A stretch of 64,000 bases of DNA from Frondihabitans sucicola. Its GTDB lineage: Bacteria; Actinomycetota; Actinomycetes; Actinomycetales; Microbacteriaceae. The position numbers were made by a program, and so were the translations under genes. This document shows positions 32,181 to 41,063 of the stretch, piece by piece. The stretch is from assembly GCF_030296615.1 (NCBI RefSeq), contig NZ_AP027732.1, positions 2,671,042 to 2,735,041 on the forward strand. Direction: 5' to 3'. The notes below the pieces were generated by a model, which searched no databases, was not told the DNA's origin, and saw nothing but the letters and a program-made list of their open reading frames with translations. Position 1 is the first letter of the stretch, and the number at the start of each line of letters is the position of its first letter.

Positions 32181-33312
32181 TACGCGGAGGCTCCGTTGCG
32201 GCTGATGACGAGTTCTCTGAACCGGTCGAAGAGGTGTTTGCTGTCGTGTGGTCCGGCGGCCGCCTCGGGGTGGTACTGCACCGAGAAGGCCGGGATGTCG
32301 AGGGCGCGGAGCCCCTCCACGACGTTGTCGTTCAGGGAGAAGTGGCTCACTTCGACGCGTCCGAAGCCGGCCGGGGAGTCGAGCACGCCGTCGACGGGCG
32401 CGTCGACCGCGAAGCCGTGGTTCTGGCTCGTGATCTCGACGGTGCCGGTGGTTTTGTCCCACACCGGCTGGTTGATGCCGCGGTGGCCGAACGGCAGCTT
32501 GTAGGTGCCGAAGCCGAGCGCCCGCCCGAGGAGCTGGTTGCCGAAGCAGATGCCGAAGAACGGCGTGCCTTCGCGCAGGGCGCCCTGGAGCAGTTCGACC
32601 TGGGCGTCGGACGCCGCAGGATCGCCGGGCCCGTTCGAGTAGAAGAGGGCGTCGGCTCCGATCGCGCGCAGCTCGTCCGCCGAGATCGACTGCGGCACGA
32701 CGATGACGTCGAAGCCCCGCTGGGCCAGGTAGCGCAGGGTCGACGTCTTCACGCCGAGATCGAGGACGACGACGGATCCGATCCGCTCCCCTCGGCCGGG
32801 AGGTCGTAGCGCTCGAGGGTCGAGACCTCGCTGGAGAGGTTGCGGCCGCGCATGTCGGGGCCGGCCTTGACGGCGTCGAGCAGCTCGTCGTCGGGGAGCA
32901 GCGCGGCGGCGCCGGAGAAGATGCCGGCGCGCATGGAGCCGGTGTCGCGGAGACGCCGGGTGATGGCACGGGTGTCGACGCCACGGATGCCGACGACGCC
33001 GTCGCGGGTCAGTTGGTCGTCGAGGCTGCCCTGCGCGCGGAAGTTGGACACGATGCGGCTGGCGTCGCGGACGACGTAGCCGGCGACCCAGATGCGGCTC
33101 GACTCGGGGTCTTCGTCGTTGACGCCGGTGTTGCCGATGTGCGGCGCCGTCATGACGACGATCTGGCCGGCGTAGGACGGGTCGGTGAGGGTCTCCTGGT
33201 AGCCGGTCATCCCGGTTGCGAAGACGGCCTCGCCGAGGGTGCGGCCGGTTGCGCCGTACGGGCGACCGACGAAACGGCTTCCGTCTTCGAGAACCAGGAC
33301 GGCTCTGTTCAC
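32180..33312 (-). CDS. carA: Carbamoyl-phosphate synthase small subunit, frameshifted in this sequence
   Basis: Glutaminase subunit feeding ammonia to CarB. The first frame ([17 protein letters not shown]) gives the N-terminal domain to DLPAEG. The second frame begins around [17 protein letters not shown] and holds the catalytic Cys in [12 protein letters not shown] and the His-Glu in YHPEAAAGP. The break is the C4 run 32787-32790; a fifth base gives [14 protein letters not shown] and 377 residues. It is treated as a sequence error. The N-terminus follows the PH-like gene closely. Confidence 0.94.
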
Positions 33313-33325
33313 GGGGGTGCGTCTG

Positions 33326-33826
33326 TCACGGGGTCTTCTCTCCTGTGGGGGTGATCATGTCGCGGATCGCGGCGACGAGGGCGCGAGGATCGTCGCTGTC
33401 GCGGAGGTAGGTGTCGACGTCGAGGTCGCCGAGCCGCCAGCCGAGCTGGACCAGTCCGTCTTGCTCGACGGCTCGGTCGATGGTCCAGGTGGCGCGACCG
33501 ACCTCTCGGAGGTGCTCGCGGTCGATCAGGATCGGCTTCAGGCCGGCGATGTCGAGGACGACGCCCTCCGGGTGCACGCTGACGGTGGCTCGGGCACGGA
33601 AGCCGAGGCCTCCGACGACGATTCGATCGAGGCGGTCGTCGGCCTTCGTCGTCGAGACGTAGAACAGGTCGCGTTCGGCGAGGGCCTCACCGAGATCGGC
33701 CGGAGCCGTCGTGGGAAGGGCGATGCCGGCCTGTCGTCGGCCGCGGCTGCGCCATCCGGCGCGCATGACGAAGAACAGGGCCACGGCCACGACGAGGAAT
33801 CCGGCGAGGATCAGAGGGATGCTCAC
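33326..33826 (-). CDS. PH-like membrane protein of the pyr operon
   Basis: A 166-residue protein with one N-terminal TM helix (about 2-21) and a cytosolic part of about 140 residues. That part has short beta-rich segments ([17 protein letters not shown]) resembling bacterial PH-like domains. A gene of this kind lies between pyrC and carA in many actinobacteria; its role is unknown. The GTG start overlaps the pyrC stop (GTGA), so it is translated with the pathway enzymes. Confidence 0.75.
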   Translation of the reverse strand: MSIPLILAGFLVVAVALFFVMRAGWRSRGRRQAGIALPTTAPADLGEALAERDLFYVSTTKADDRLDRIVVGGLGFRARATVSVHPEGVVLDIAGLKPILIDREHLREVGRATWTIDRAVEQDGLVQLGWRLGDLDVDTYLRDSDDPRALVAAIRDMITPTGEKTP

Positions 33827-35154
33827 CGAGAAGCCACCGCCAGGGCGTGCTCGGCGACGAGGCTCTCGTCGACCAGCCGGCCGCCGAGGACCGTCGCGTA
33901 GCCGCCGTGGAACGTCGCCTCGACGCGCCCCGGCAGCTCGCGCTCGAGATAGGGCGAGTTGATACTCTTGCCGGCGAGGTCGCCGACGTCGAAACTCCTG
34001 GTCACACTTCGATCGTAGAGCGTGATCTCGGCCGGCGATCCCACGCCGATCACCTGACCCTGCCCCTCGACCCGGCCGATCGCCGCGGGCTTCAGCGAGA
34101 GGACCCGCTCGACGTCCTGCCAGCCGAGGAGCCCGGTGTCGACCATGGTCTTCTGGACGACGCTCAGCGCCGACTCGAGACCGACCATGCCGTTGGCGGC
34201 GTTGTCCCACTCGCACGATTTGGCTTCGGCCGTGTGCGGCGCGTGGTCGGTGGCGACGATGTCGATCGTGCCGTCGGCCAGGGCCGCGCGGAGTGCCTCG
34301 ACGTCTTCGCTGCGCCGCAGGGGCGGGTTGACCTTGTACCGGGCGTCGTAGGTCGACACGAGGTCTTCGGTGAGCAGCAGGTGGTGCGGAGTGACCTCGG
34401 CCGTCACGTCGAAGCCGCGCGACTTGGCCCAGCGGATCACTTCGACGCTGCCGGCGGTCGAGACGTGGCACACGTGCAGTCGCGCGCCGACGTGGTGCGC
34501 CAGGAGGACGTCCCGGGCGATGATCGCCTCTTCGGCGACCGCGGGCCATCCTGCGAGCCCGAGGGTCGCGCTCAGCTCGCCCTCGTTCATCTGGGCTCCG
34601 ATGGTCAGCCGTGGCTCCTGGGCGTGCTGCGCCAGAACGCCGCCGAAGCCTTTGATGTACTCGAGGGCGCGCCGCATGAGCAGCGGGTCGGCGACGCACG
34701 AGCCGTCGTCCGAGAAGACCCGCACGCGGGCGCGTGAGGTGGCCATGGCGCCGATCTCCGAGAGGTGGGTCCCTGCGAGCCCTTGCGAGACGGCCCCGAT
34801 CGGGCGGACCGTGACGTAGCCGGCCCGGTCGCCGAGGGCCTGGACCTGCTCGACGACCCCCGCGGTGTCGGCGACCGGCGACGAGTTCGCCATGGCGTTG
34901 ACGGCGGTGAACCCGCCCTTGGCCGCGGCGCGCGAACCGGTGAGCACGGTTTCGCTGCCCTCGAAGCCCGGCTCGCGAAGATGCGTGTGCAGGTCGACCA
35001 GCCCGGGGAGCGCGAGCAGGCCGGAGGCGTCGATCTCGGTCGCCGCGACCTCCGAGAGATTGCTGCCCAGGGCCTTCACGACTCCCCCGCCGATCAGGAT
35101 GTCGGTGGTGCGGTCGTCGCTGAGGGTCGCGCCCTTGATGAGGTAGTCGGTCAT
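33823..35154 (-). CDS. pyrC: Dihydroorotase
   Basis: Zinc amidohydrolase that cyclises carbamoyl aspartate. The metal motif [10 protein letters not shown], later His ligands ([17 protein letters not shown]) and ATDHAPHT with the catalytic Asp are visible. The 443 residues fit the type found in Gram-positive operons. ATG 35154 overlaps the pyrB stop (ATGA). Confidence 0.97.
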   Translation of the reverse strand: MTDYLIKGATLSDDRTTDILIGGGVVKALGSNLSEVAATEIDASGLLALPGLVDLHTHLREPGFEGSETVLTGSRAAAKGGFTAVNAMANSSPVADTAGVVEQVQALGDRAGYVTVRPIGAVSQGLAGTHLSEIGAMATSRARVRVFSDDGSCVADPLLMRRALEYIKGFGGVLAQHAQEPRLTIGAQMNEGELSATLGLAGWPAVAEEAIIARDVLLAHHVGARLHVCHVSTAGSVEVIRWAKSRGFDVTAEVTPHHLLLTEDLVSTYDARYKVNPPLRRSEDVEALRAALADGTIDIVATDHAPHTAEAKSCEWDNAANGMVGLESALSVVQKTMVDTGLLGWQDVERVLSLKPAAIGRVEGQGQVIGVGSPAEITLYDRSVTRSFDVGDLAGKSINSPYLERELPGRVEATFHGGYATVLGGRLVDESLVAEHALAVASR

Positions 35155-36106
35155 AGCGCTCCTTGGTTTGCGGCGGCGAGGGTCAGGTACAGGACGGCCA
35201 TGCGGACGGCCACGCCGTTCGTCACCTGTTCGAGGACGGTCGACTGAGGCGAGTCGGCGGCTTCGTCGCTGATCTCGAGGCCGCGGTTCATCGGACCGGG
35301 GTGCATCACCAGCGTCTTCTCGCCGAGCCCGCGGAAGCGCTCCGCGCTGAGACCCCAGGATCTCGCGTACTCGCGGCCGTTCGGGAAGAACGCCGCGTTC
35401 ATGCGCTCCTGCTGGATGCGCAGCATCATCACGACGTCGGGTCTCACCGCGGCGAGAGCCTCGTCGAGGTCGTAGTGGACGTCGACTCCGAACGCGGCGA
35501 CGCCGTTGGGGATGAGCGTCGGCGGAGCCACGAAGGCGACCTCGGCGCCGAGCGTCTTCAGCAGCCAGGCGTTCGACCGGGCGACGCGGGAGTGCAGGAT
35601 GTCGCCGACGATCAGGACTCGGACGCCGTCGAGATCCTGCCCTCGGCTCGCGAGCCCGTGCAGGCGGCGCCGCATCGTGAACGCGTCGAGCAGAGCCTGC
35701 GTGGGGTGCTCGTGGGTGCCGTCGCCGGCGTTGACCACCCCGGCGTCGACCCAGCCGCTCTCGGCCAGGACCCGGGGGCGCCTGAGGCGGGGTGCCGGAT
35801 CACGATGCCGTCGGCCCCCATCGCGGCCAGCGTCTGCGCCGTGTCTTTGAGCGACTCGCCCTTCGAGACGCTCGACCCCTTGGCCGAGAAGTTGATCACG
35901 TCGGCGCTCAACCGCTTCGCGGCGGCCTCGAACGAGATGCGCGTGCGGGTCGAGTCCTCGAAGAAGAGGTTGACGACGGTGATCCCCCGGAGCGTCGGCA
36001 GCTTCTTGACCTCGCGGGTCGAGACGTCGGCCATGTCTTCGGCGATGTCGAGGATCTGGAGGGCGTCGACGCGAGAGAGATCGGCGGTGCTCAGGAGGTG
36101 CTTCAC
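35151..36106 (-). CDS. pyrB: Aspartate carbamoyltransferase catalytic chain, frameshifted in this sequence
   Basis: Condenses carbamoyl phosphate with aspartate. It starts at GTG 36106 ([11 protein letters not shown]). The carbamoyl-phosphate motif [11 protein letters not shown] is in the first frame. The frame breaks after HPASGAP at the G5 run 35774-35778. [20 protein letters not shown] and [10 protein letters not shown] follow in the second frame. One base restores 318 residues, the normal length. It is treated as a sequence error. Confidence 0.95.
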
Positions 36107-36641
36107 GAGACGCCTCCTCGATGGCGACGGAGTCGTCGTCGTCGGTCTCGACCAGCCGGACGAAGATCCGCTCGGCGAGAGAGGTCGGGAGGTTCTTGCC
36201 GACGTAGTCGGCGCGGATCGGCAGCTCGCGGTGGCCGCGGTCGACCAGGACGGCCAAGCGCACGACGCGCGGGCGACCGAGAGCGCTCAGGGCGTCGAGC
36301 GCGGCGCGGATGGTGCGGCCGGAGTAGAGCACGTCGTCGACCAGGACGACGGTCTTGCCGTCGATGCCACCGGCCGGAAGCGACGTGGGGCGGGGCGACC
36401 TGGTGGGTTGCCGCCGGAGGTCGTCGCGGTAGAGCGTCACGTCGACGGAGCCGACGGGAACGGGTTCGCCACTGATCGACTCGAGTGCGCGACCCAGACG
36501 ATCGGCGAGATGGACGCCGCGAGTGGGGATGCCCAGGACGACGAGATCGTCTGCCCCGCGATTGCCCTCGAGGATCTCGTGGGCGATGCGTGTCAGAGCA
36601 CGCGTGATGTCAGCCTGACTCAGCACTTCTCTGGTGCTCAA
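36103..36641 (-). CDS. pyrR: Bifunctional pyr operon regulator / uracil phosphoribosyltransferase, probable 3' frameshift
   Basis: PyrR binds pyr mRNA in response to UMP/UTP and has weak uracil phosphoribosyltransferase activity. [17 protein letters not shown] is the PRPP loop. The start is a TTG at 36641 with GAAGGGGG upstream, giving [15 protein letters not shown], the usual N-terminus. The frame has no stop before pyrB and would run far into it. A one-base loss near 36107-36135 would instead end PyrR at the TGA overlapping the pyrB GTG (GTGA), giving 179 residues. The exact shift position is not certain. It is first in the pyrimidine operon. Confidence 0.9.
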
Positions 36642-36652
36642 TCGGACCCCCT

Positions 36653-36668
36653 TCCCCGCCTCTCGGGA
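36653..36668 (-). promoter_or_regulatory. PyrR-binding hairpin in the pyrR leader
   Basis: On the minus strand TCCC-GAGAGGCG-GGGA forms a short stem with a GAGAGG loop, the hallmark of PyrR-binding RNA. It abuts the GAAGGGGG ribosome binding site of pyrR. This arrangement suggests PyrR-UMP blocks translation, as described for Mycobacterium, rather than causing attenuation. It is seen in sequence; binding is inferred. Confidence 0.65.
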
Positions 36669-36739
36669 CGGAACTTAAAGGACGTCGGTGTGGAACGACC
36701 TCCACTCTAGCGGCTCCGACTCGGCGTATCGTCCGACCG

Positions 36740-37369
36740 ATGAGCTCTTCGCGCGTCGACGCCCCCTGGTTCGAGTTCGACCGTTCCGCGTGGCGGTCCC
36801 TGCTCGCCCGGCAGGGCAGGCTCATCGTGGTCTTCCTCGTGCTCGCCAGCCCGCTGATCGTCTTCGACCCTCGCGCGGGGTTCGATCCGGATGCCTGGAG
36901 GCCGATTCCGATCGGGTGGGCGCTGGTGATCTCCGCCCTGCTCATGGGCGGCTTCGGAGTGGGACTCGTCGCGATCCTTCGAGCCGCCGACAGACGGGTG
37001 GCCATCGACCTCGCTGGCAGGCGTCTCCGGGTGGGGCGAACCGTCGTGCCGTTCGACGAGGTCGACACGGCGAACGTCGTCTACCCGACGCGGGACGGGA
37101 GTCAGGCCCTGTCGATCCGCTTCGGGCACCGGCACAACCCGCATCGCCGAGCGACGGTGATGCTCCTTCGCGGGACCGAGGAAGTCCTGGCCGACGACGC
37201 GAAGAAGGTCCTGCTCGAGGCCCTCGCCGAGTGCCCGATCGTCAGGCCGTCGAGCCCGTACGACCCGGCCGGTGAGTTCGCGTCGGCGAACTTCCCGGGC
37301 ACGCTCGACCAGGCGGGGGCGCTCGCCGTCGTGCGGCATCCGCCGCGTGCGGGAGAGCCGCTCCCCTGA
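36740..37369 (+). CDS. Hypothetical membrane protein, two TM helices and a PH-like tail
   Basis: A 209-residue product, not recognised. Hydrophobic helices lie at about 27-43 (LIVVFLVLASPLIVF) and 57-80, followed by a cytosolic part. That part begins DRRVAIDLAGRRLRVGRTVVPFDEV, which has the look of the bacterial PH-like fold. It is divergent from pyrR with 98 bases between them, and convergent with the sigma-partner gene (six-base gap). It is a single gene and part of the accessory stretch that separates nusB from pyrR. Confidence 0.6.
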   Translation: MSSSRVDAPWFEFDRSAWRSLLARQGRLIVVFLVLASPLIVFDPRAGFDPDAWRPIPIGWALVISALLMGGFGVGLVAILRAADRRVAIDLAGRRLRVGRTVVPFDEVDTANVVYPTRDGSQALSIRFGHRHNPHRRATVMLLRGTEEVLADDAKKVLLEALAECPIVRPSSPYDPAGEFASANFPGTLDQAGALAVVRHPPRAGEPLP

Positions 37370-37375
37370 CCTGCC

Positions 37376-38211
37376 TCACTTCTGCGGGTGTTCTCCCTGC
37401 CAGAGCGTGTCGACGTCCTGGAACTCCCGCGGGTAGCACCGCGTATCGAACGCGGTGGCCCCGTCGCCGGGGACCGTGTACCCGTAGTGCTCGTCCGCGA
37501 ACGGCACGACGGCCTCCGGGAAGCCCGCTTCGGCCATGCACGCCTGCAGCCGGTTGAACGCGTTCGTGTACTCCTCGAAGGTGACCTTCCCATCGGCGGT
37601 CTCGGCCGCCTGCTGGGCGGAGGGCTCGGCGAGCACCGCCGCTTTCATCCAGGAGACCCACACGGCGTAGCGGGCGTCGCCGGGTGCCTCGACGGTCACC
37701 GTCTGCGTACCGCCCGCGGCCGGCTGGTAGATGTTCGTCCACGGGTTCTTCGTCGACGGCGTCACGTTCGACTCGGTACCGCACCGCACCGGAGTGGACA
37801 CGACGGCGCCATCCAGTCTCTGCGCGTAGGTGGCGGGATCGAGGCACTGGAAGGAGACCACCAGCCGGTTCGCCCCGGGAGGTGCCGCGCTCACCCGGAT
37901 GTCGCTGGTGCCCTGAAAGGTCTCGAAGCGCGGTTCGCCGAGCAGCCGCCCGTGGTTCATCGCTTCGACGTCGTAGCGAGCGGTCGTGGCCATCAGCGAC
38001 TCGACCGACGACTGGTCGCCTGAGCCGGCAGCGGCCGCTGCGGTCAGCCCGCCCGTCAGGGCGCCACCGACCACGAAGGCCGCCACCACCGCGATGACGC
38101 CTCCGCGAGACGGCCGGCGTCGCCGCCTCGGCGACGTCCCGTCGACCGTGTCGACGAGAGCGTCTCGCATCCTGCTCAGGCGGGGGTGATGTCGTCGTCG
38201 TGCGTGTTCAC
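37376..38211 (-). CDS. Membrane-anchored partner of the ECF sigma factor (candidate anti-sigma), frameshifted in this sequence
   Basis: The protein has a short cytosolic segment ending in [10 protein letters not shown], one TM helix (about 39-62 after correction) and an exported domain of about 215 residues with four cysteines. From ATG 38170 it would be 264 residues. Adding one base to the G5 run 38182-38186 extends it to GTG 38211, which overlaps the sigma stop (GTGA), and gives 278 residues. That overlap is the argument for the longer form and for a sequence error. No zinc anti-sigma HxxxCxxC motif is present, so anti-sigma function is inferred from position only. Confidence 0.65.
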
Positions 38212-38762
38212 GGGGTGCCTCCGATGGGTTCGGTCGTCGCCTGGTACTGCCGGTGGAGTCGGGCCTTCGCCCGGTGGAGCCTCGATTTGACGGTGCCGGG
38301 CGCCACGCCGAGGACCGCTGCGGCCTCGCGTTCGCCGAGACCTTCGATGACGCAGAGGGTCAGGATCCGCTGGTCGTTCAGCGGAAGCCCCTTGAGGGCG
38401 GCCACGGCCTGTCCGTCCGAGAAGACCTCCGCAGGATCCGGCGCAGGATCGTCGACCGGGAATCTCCGGAGGAACGCCCGGTACCGCCTCGCCGAACGGC
38501 TGAGGGTGTGCGCCGAGTTCGTCGCGGTCACGAGGAGCCACGGCAGCAGTGACCCGTCGACGAAGCGCACCCGGTCGCGGTTGCGCCACGCTTCGAGGAA
38601 GACGACGGCGACCACGTCGTCGGCGTCGTCGGCCGTGGGCACCAGCGCCCACGCGTGGCGCCGCAGCCGCGCGGCGTGTCTGTCGAACACGCGCGCGAAC
38701 GCCCGACCGTCACCTTCGACGGCCAGGGCCCAGTCGGCGTGATCCCCCGTGATCTGGTTCAT
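38208..38762 (-). CDS. ECF-type RNA polymerase sigma factor
   Basis: A 184-residue sigma-70-family protein with region 2 (RAFARVFDRHAARLRR, then DADDVVAVVFLEAWRNR) and region 4 (LPLNDQRILTLCVIEGLG, VAPGTVKSRLHRAKARL). There is no long C-terminal extension. ATG 38762 is preferred over the open frame from 38798, because a GGAACC element (38790-38795) would lie inside the longer form. The next gene overlaps it by four bases and encodes a membrane protein, the usual arrangement for a sigma and its regulator. The target genes are unknown. Confidence 0.88.
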   Translation of the reverse strand: MNQITGDHADWALAVEGDGRAFARVFDRHAARLRRHAWALVPTADDADDVVAVVFLEAWRNRDRVRFVDGSLLPWLLVTATNSAHTLSRSARRYRAFLRRFPVDDPAPDPAEVFSDGQAVAALKGLPLNDQRILTLCVIEGLGEREAAAVLGVAPGTVKSRLHRAKARLHRQYQATTEPIGGTP

Positions 38763-38789
38763 GCTGTGGAGTGTCCGGCCACGCCCAAA

Positions 38790-38795
38790 GGTTCC
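38790..38795 (-). promoter_or_regulatory. Possible ECF -35 element (GGAACC) before the sigma gene
   Basis: GGAACC, read on the minus strand and 28 bases before the ATG, matches the common ECF -35 core and would mean autoregulation. No convincing CGTC-type -10 follows, so the call is weak. Confidence 0.3.
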
Positions 38796-38840
38796 CACCT
38801 GCTCGCCCGCCCGCGCCCGCGCCCGCCGGCGCAGCGTCGA

Positions 38841-38889
38841 AAGGGCCGAAATGCCCGCTCCCGTGCGGGAAAGCGTGCATTCCGGCCCT
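38841..38889 (-). terminator. Long hairpin after osmC, related to the one after nusB
   Basis: Arms AGGGCCGAAATGCCCGCT and AGCGTGCATTCCGGCCCT pair with two mismatches around an inner CCCG/CGGG stem. It begins 24 bases after the osmC stop on the minus strand. Its core GGGCCGAAATGC recurs in the hairpin at 39900-39953. Confidence 0.7.
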
Positions 38890-38912
38890 CTCGAGTCGCG
38901 GAGCGAGGGGAA

Positions 38913-39356
38913 TCAGCTCTCGAAGGTCGCGTCGAGGGTGATCTCGACGCCGGTGAGGGCCTTCGACACCGGGCAGGTCGCCTTGGCGTCGGCGGCGGCC
39001 TTCTCGAAGGTGGCGGCGTCGATGCCCGAGACCTCGCCCGAGACGGTCAGGTGGATGCCGGTCAGCTTGAAGCCGCCGTCGGAGGAGTCGGCGCCGAGCG
39101 AGACGTCGGCCTTGACGTCGAGTGCCTCGATCGTGCCGCCGGCAGCCCCGAGGATCGCCGAGAACTGCATGGCGTAGCAGGCCGAGTGCGCCGCGGCGAG
39201 GAGCTCTTCGGGGCTGGTGAAACCGTTCGCCTCTTCGGCGGCGCGCTTCGGGAACGAGACGTCGTAGGTGCCGATCTTCGAGCTGGAGAGCTCGACCTGG
39301 CCGGAGCCCTCTTCGAGGCTGCCGTTCCAGGCGGTGCGTGCGGTGCGAGTGGGCAT
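38913..39356 (-). CDS. osmC: OsmC-family peroxiredoxin
   Basis: A thiol peroxidase reducing organic hydroperoxides. The two redox cysteines are Cys60 (AHSACYAM) and Cys128 (ATCPVSKAL). The NGFTSPEELLAAAHSAC and LTGVEITLD segments place it nearer OsmC than Ohr. It has 147 residues. ATG 39356 is used (GAAAAGAGAC upstream); an ATG 11 codons higher is possible. It lies 41 bases after a MarR regulator and is probably controlled by it. Confidence 0.92.
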   Translation of the reverse strand: MPTRTARTAWNGSLEEGSGQVELSSSKIGTYDVSFPKRAAEEANGFTSPEELLAAAHSACYAMQFSAILGAAGGTIEALDVKADVSLGADSSDGGFKLTGIHLTVSGEVSGIDAATFEKAAADAKATCPVSKALTGVEITLDATFES

Positions 39357-39397
39357 GGTGTCTCTTTTCGTTGGGTGTTCTGCGGACATCGGGTGAG

Positions 39398-39835
39398 TCA
39401 GAGGGTGGCGCGCACGTGCGCCGCGACCGTGGCGATCTGCTGTTGCAGAGCGACGAGGGCCGCAGGATCGAGACCGGTCGCCTCGCACACGCCGGCCGGG
39501 ATCGAGGCGGTCGCCTCGCGCAGTGCATCGCCGCTCGGGGTCAGCGACACCTCGACGACCCGTTCGTCGTCGGCGGTGCGCGCCCGGGTGAGGTGCCCCG
39601 CCGACTCGAGGCGCCGCAGGAGCGGCGACAGCGTGCCCGAGTCGAGATGGAGGCGCTCGCCGAGGTGAGAGACCGTCGACGGCCCCTCCTCCCAGAGCAC
39701 GAGCAGCACGAGGTACTGCGGGTAGGTGACGCCGAGCGGCTCGAGCAGCTCGCGGTAGCGGGCCGTCAGCGCCCGCGACGCGCTGTAGAGCGCGAAGCAG
39801 ATCTGCTCGTCGAGCAGGGGCGCGGTCGTCGTCAT
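39398..39835 (-). CDS. MarR-family regulator, OhrR-like
   Basis: A 145-residue winged-helix repressor. The N-terminal Cys13 (EQICFALYSASRAL) occupies the position of the peroxide-sensing Cys of OhrR, and the recognition helix region SGTLSPLLRRLESAGHL and wing RARTADDERVVEVSLT are typical. It is upstream of osmC on the same strand. An imperfect 25-base palindrome lies 18 bases before its ATG, so autorepression and peroxide-induced release of osmC are likely. The sensing function is inferred from the Cys and context. Confidence 0.88.
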   Translation of the reverse strand: MTTTAPLLDEQICFALYSASRALTARYRELLEPLGVTYPQYLVLLVLWEEGPSTVSHLGERLHLDSGTLSPLLRRLESAGHLTRARTADDERVVEVSLTPSGDALREATASIPAGVCEATGLDPAALVALQQQIATVAAHVRATL

Positions 39836-39853
39836 GCCTGCGACACTAGCACA

Positions 39854-39878
39854 TTGCGCACAACTAGATTGCACGCAA
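39854..39878 (-). promoter_or_regulatory. Probable MarR/OhrR operator
   Basis: TTGCG-nn-CAA, five bases, then TTG-nn-CGCAA forms an imperfect palindrome just upstream of the MarR gene. On the minus strand a TAGTGT -10-like hexamer follows, seven bases before the ATG, so the transcript may be nearly leaderless and the operator would cover the promoter. Confidence 0.5.
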
Positions 39879-39899
39879 CTTACTGGAGCTATAAAGAAC

Positions 39900-39953
39900 G
39901 AGTGGGCCGAAATGCACGTTCGGGCGGCTGCCGGCGTGCATTTCGGCCCACTC
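39900..39953 (-). terminator. Perfect 19-bp-stem hairpin after nusB
   Basis: GAGTGGGCCGAAATGCACG pairs perfectly with CGTGCATTTCGGCCCACTC around a 16-base loop. It begins nine bases past the nusB stop codon and probably ends the efp-nusB transcript. It shares its core with the hairpin at 38841-38889; together they bracket the MarR-osmC pair. Confidence 0.78.
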
Positions 39954-39961
39954 GGGCGGAC

Positions 39962-40375
39962 CTACGCGGTGGTCGTGGCGATACGGCCGAGGAGGCCGTT
40001 GACGAAGCTGCCGGAGTCGTCGGTCGACAGGCTCTGCGCCAGCTCGACGGCCTCCGAGATCGCCACGGCGTCGGGGATGTCGTCGTTGTGCGTCAGCTCC
40101 CAGATGCCGATACGCAGGATCGCGCGGTCGATCGTGGGCATGCGGGCCAGCGACCAGCCCTGCGAGTACGTCTCGATGAGCTCGTCGATCTCGGGCCGGT
40201 TCTCGATGACGCCCTGCACGATGTCGCGCGCGTAGCCCCAGCTGGAGTTCCGCTCGGGGGTGGCAATCGCGCGCTGCGTCTCCTGAACGAGGGCGTCGTC
40301 GATCGAGATCTGACGGATGTCGGCGACGTACAGGACGTCGAGCGCCCGCTTGCGTGCTTTGGTTCGTGCACTCAT
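39962..40375 (-). CDS. nusB: Transcription antitermination protein NusB
   Basis: Binds boxA RNA with S10 (NusE) in rRNA antitermination. The 137-residue helical protein begins SARTKARKRALDVLYVADIR and ends with the conserved IPDAVAISEAVELAQSLSTDDSGSFVNG region. It follows efp by 15 bases. In related genomes pyrR usually comes next; here a 3.3-kb accessory stretch intervenes. Confidence 0.95.
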   Translation of the reverse strand: MSARTKARKRALDVLYVADIRQISIDDALVQETQRAIATPERNSSWGYARDIVQGVIENRPEIDELIETYSQGWSLARMPTIDRAILRIGIWELTHNDDIPDAVAISEAVELAQSLSTDDSGSFVNGLLGRIATTTA

Positions 40376-40390
40376 TGAAAGAAGCGCTGC

Positions 40391-40954
40391 CTAGTCGTTG
40401 ACGCGACCGAGGTAGCTGCCGTCGCGCGTGTCGACCTTGACCTTGGTGCCGTTCTCGAGGAACAGCGGAACCTGGATCTCGTAGCCGGTCTCGACGGTCG
40501 CGTTCTTGGTGCCGCCGGTCGAGCGGTCGCCCTGGAGGCCGGGCTCGGTGTAGGTCACCAGGAGGACGACGGAGGCGGGAAGCTCGATGTACAGCGGGTC
40601 GCCGTCGTGCAGGGCGACCTGGACGTTCTGGTTCTCGAGCATGAAGTTCTTGGCGTCGCCGACGACCGTCGCGGGGATGTTGATCTGGTCGTAGTCGGTG
40701 GTGTCCATGAACACATAGCCGTCGGCCTCGGCGTAGAGGTAGGTGTATTCGCGGCGGTCGACGTTGGCGAAGTCGATCTTGGTGCCGGCGTTGAAGGTGC
40801 GGTCGACGACCTTGCCGCTCATCACGTTCTTCATCTTCGTGCGGACGAACGCGCCACCCTTGCCCGGCTTGACGTGCTGGAACTCGATCACGTTCCAGAG
40901 CTGGCCGTCGATGTTGAGAACGGCGCCGTTCTTGATGTCGTTGGTAGTCGCCAT
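40391..40954 (-). CDS. efp: Elongation factor P
   Basis: Relieves ribosome stalling at polyproline by binding between the P and E sites. The 187 residues form three beta-barrels; the tip loop [10 protein letters not shown] carries the Lys that is the modifiable position. AGGAC precedes the ATG. It is upstream of nusB in one transcript. Its usual upstream neighbour aroQ is about 5 kb away here. Confidence 0.96.
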   Translation of the reverse strand: MATTNDIKNGAVLNIDGQLWNVIEFQHVKPGKGGAFVRTKMKNVMSGKVVDRTFNAGTKIDFANVDRREYTYLYAEADGYVFMDTTDYDQINIPATVVGDAKNFMLENQNVQVALHDGDPLYIELPASVVLLVTYTEPGLQGDRSTGGTKNATVETGYEIQVPLFLENGTKVKVDTRDGSYLGRVND

Positions 40955-41025
40955 GCGCTGGATGTCCTTTTACGTGTGATGAGTTGTGAAGTGGTCTGGT
41001 GCTCTGCGACCCGAAAGCGCGGCAC

Positions 41026-41042
41026 GGTGGCCACGAAGGCCA
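41026..41042 (-). terminator. Short hairpin upstream of efp
   Basis: GTGGCC, a five-base loop and GGCCAC lie 22 bases after the stop of the membrane-protein gene on the minus strand. There is no T tract, so it is a weak terminator candidate. Confidence 0.4.
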
Positions 41043-41063
41043 CAGACAAGTGTAGCCGCAACT

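Noticed and set aside
35151..36641. Apparent pyrR-pyrB fusion protein
   Set aside because: It is produced by indels; PyrB's own N-terminus lies in another frame and starts at a GTG overlapping the expected PyrR stop.
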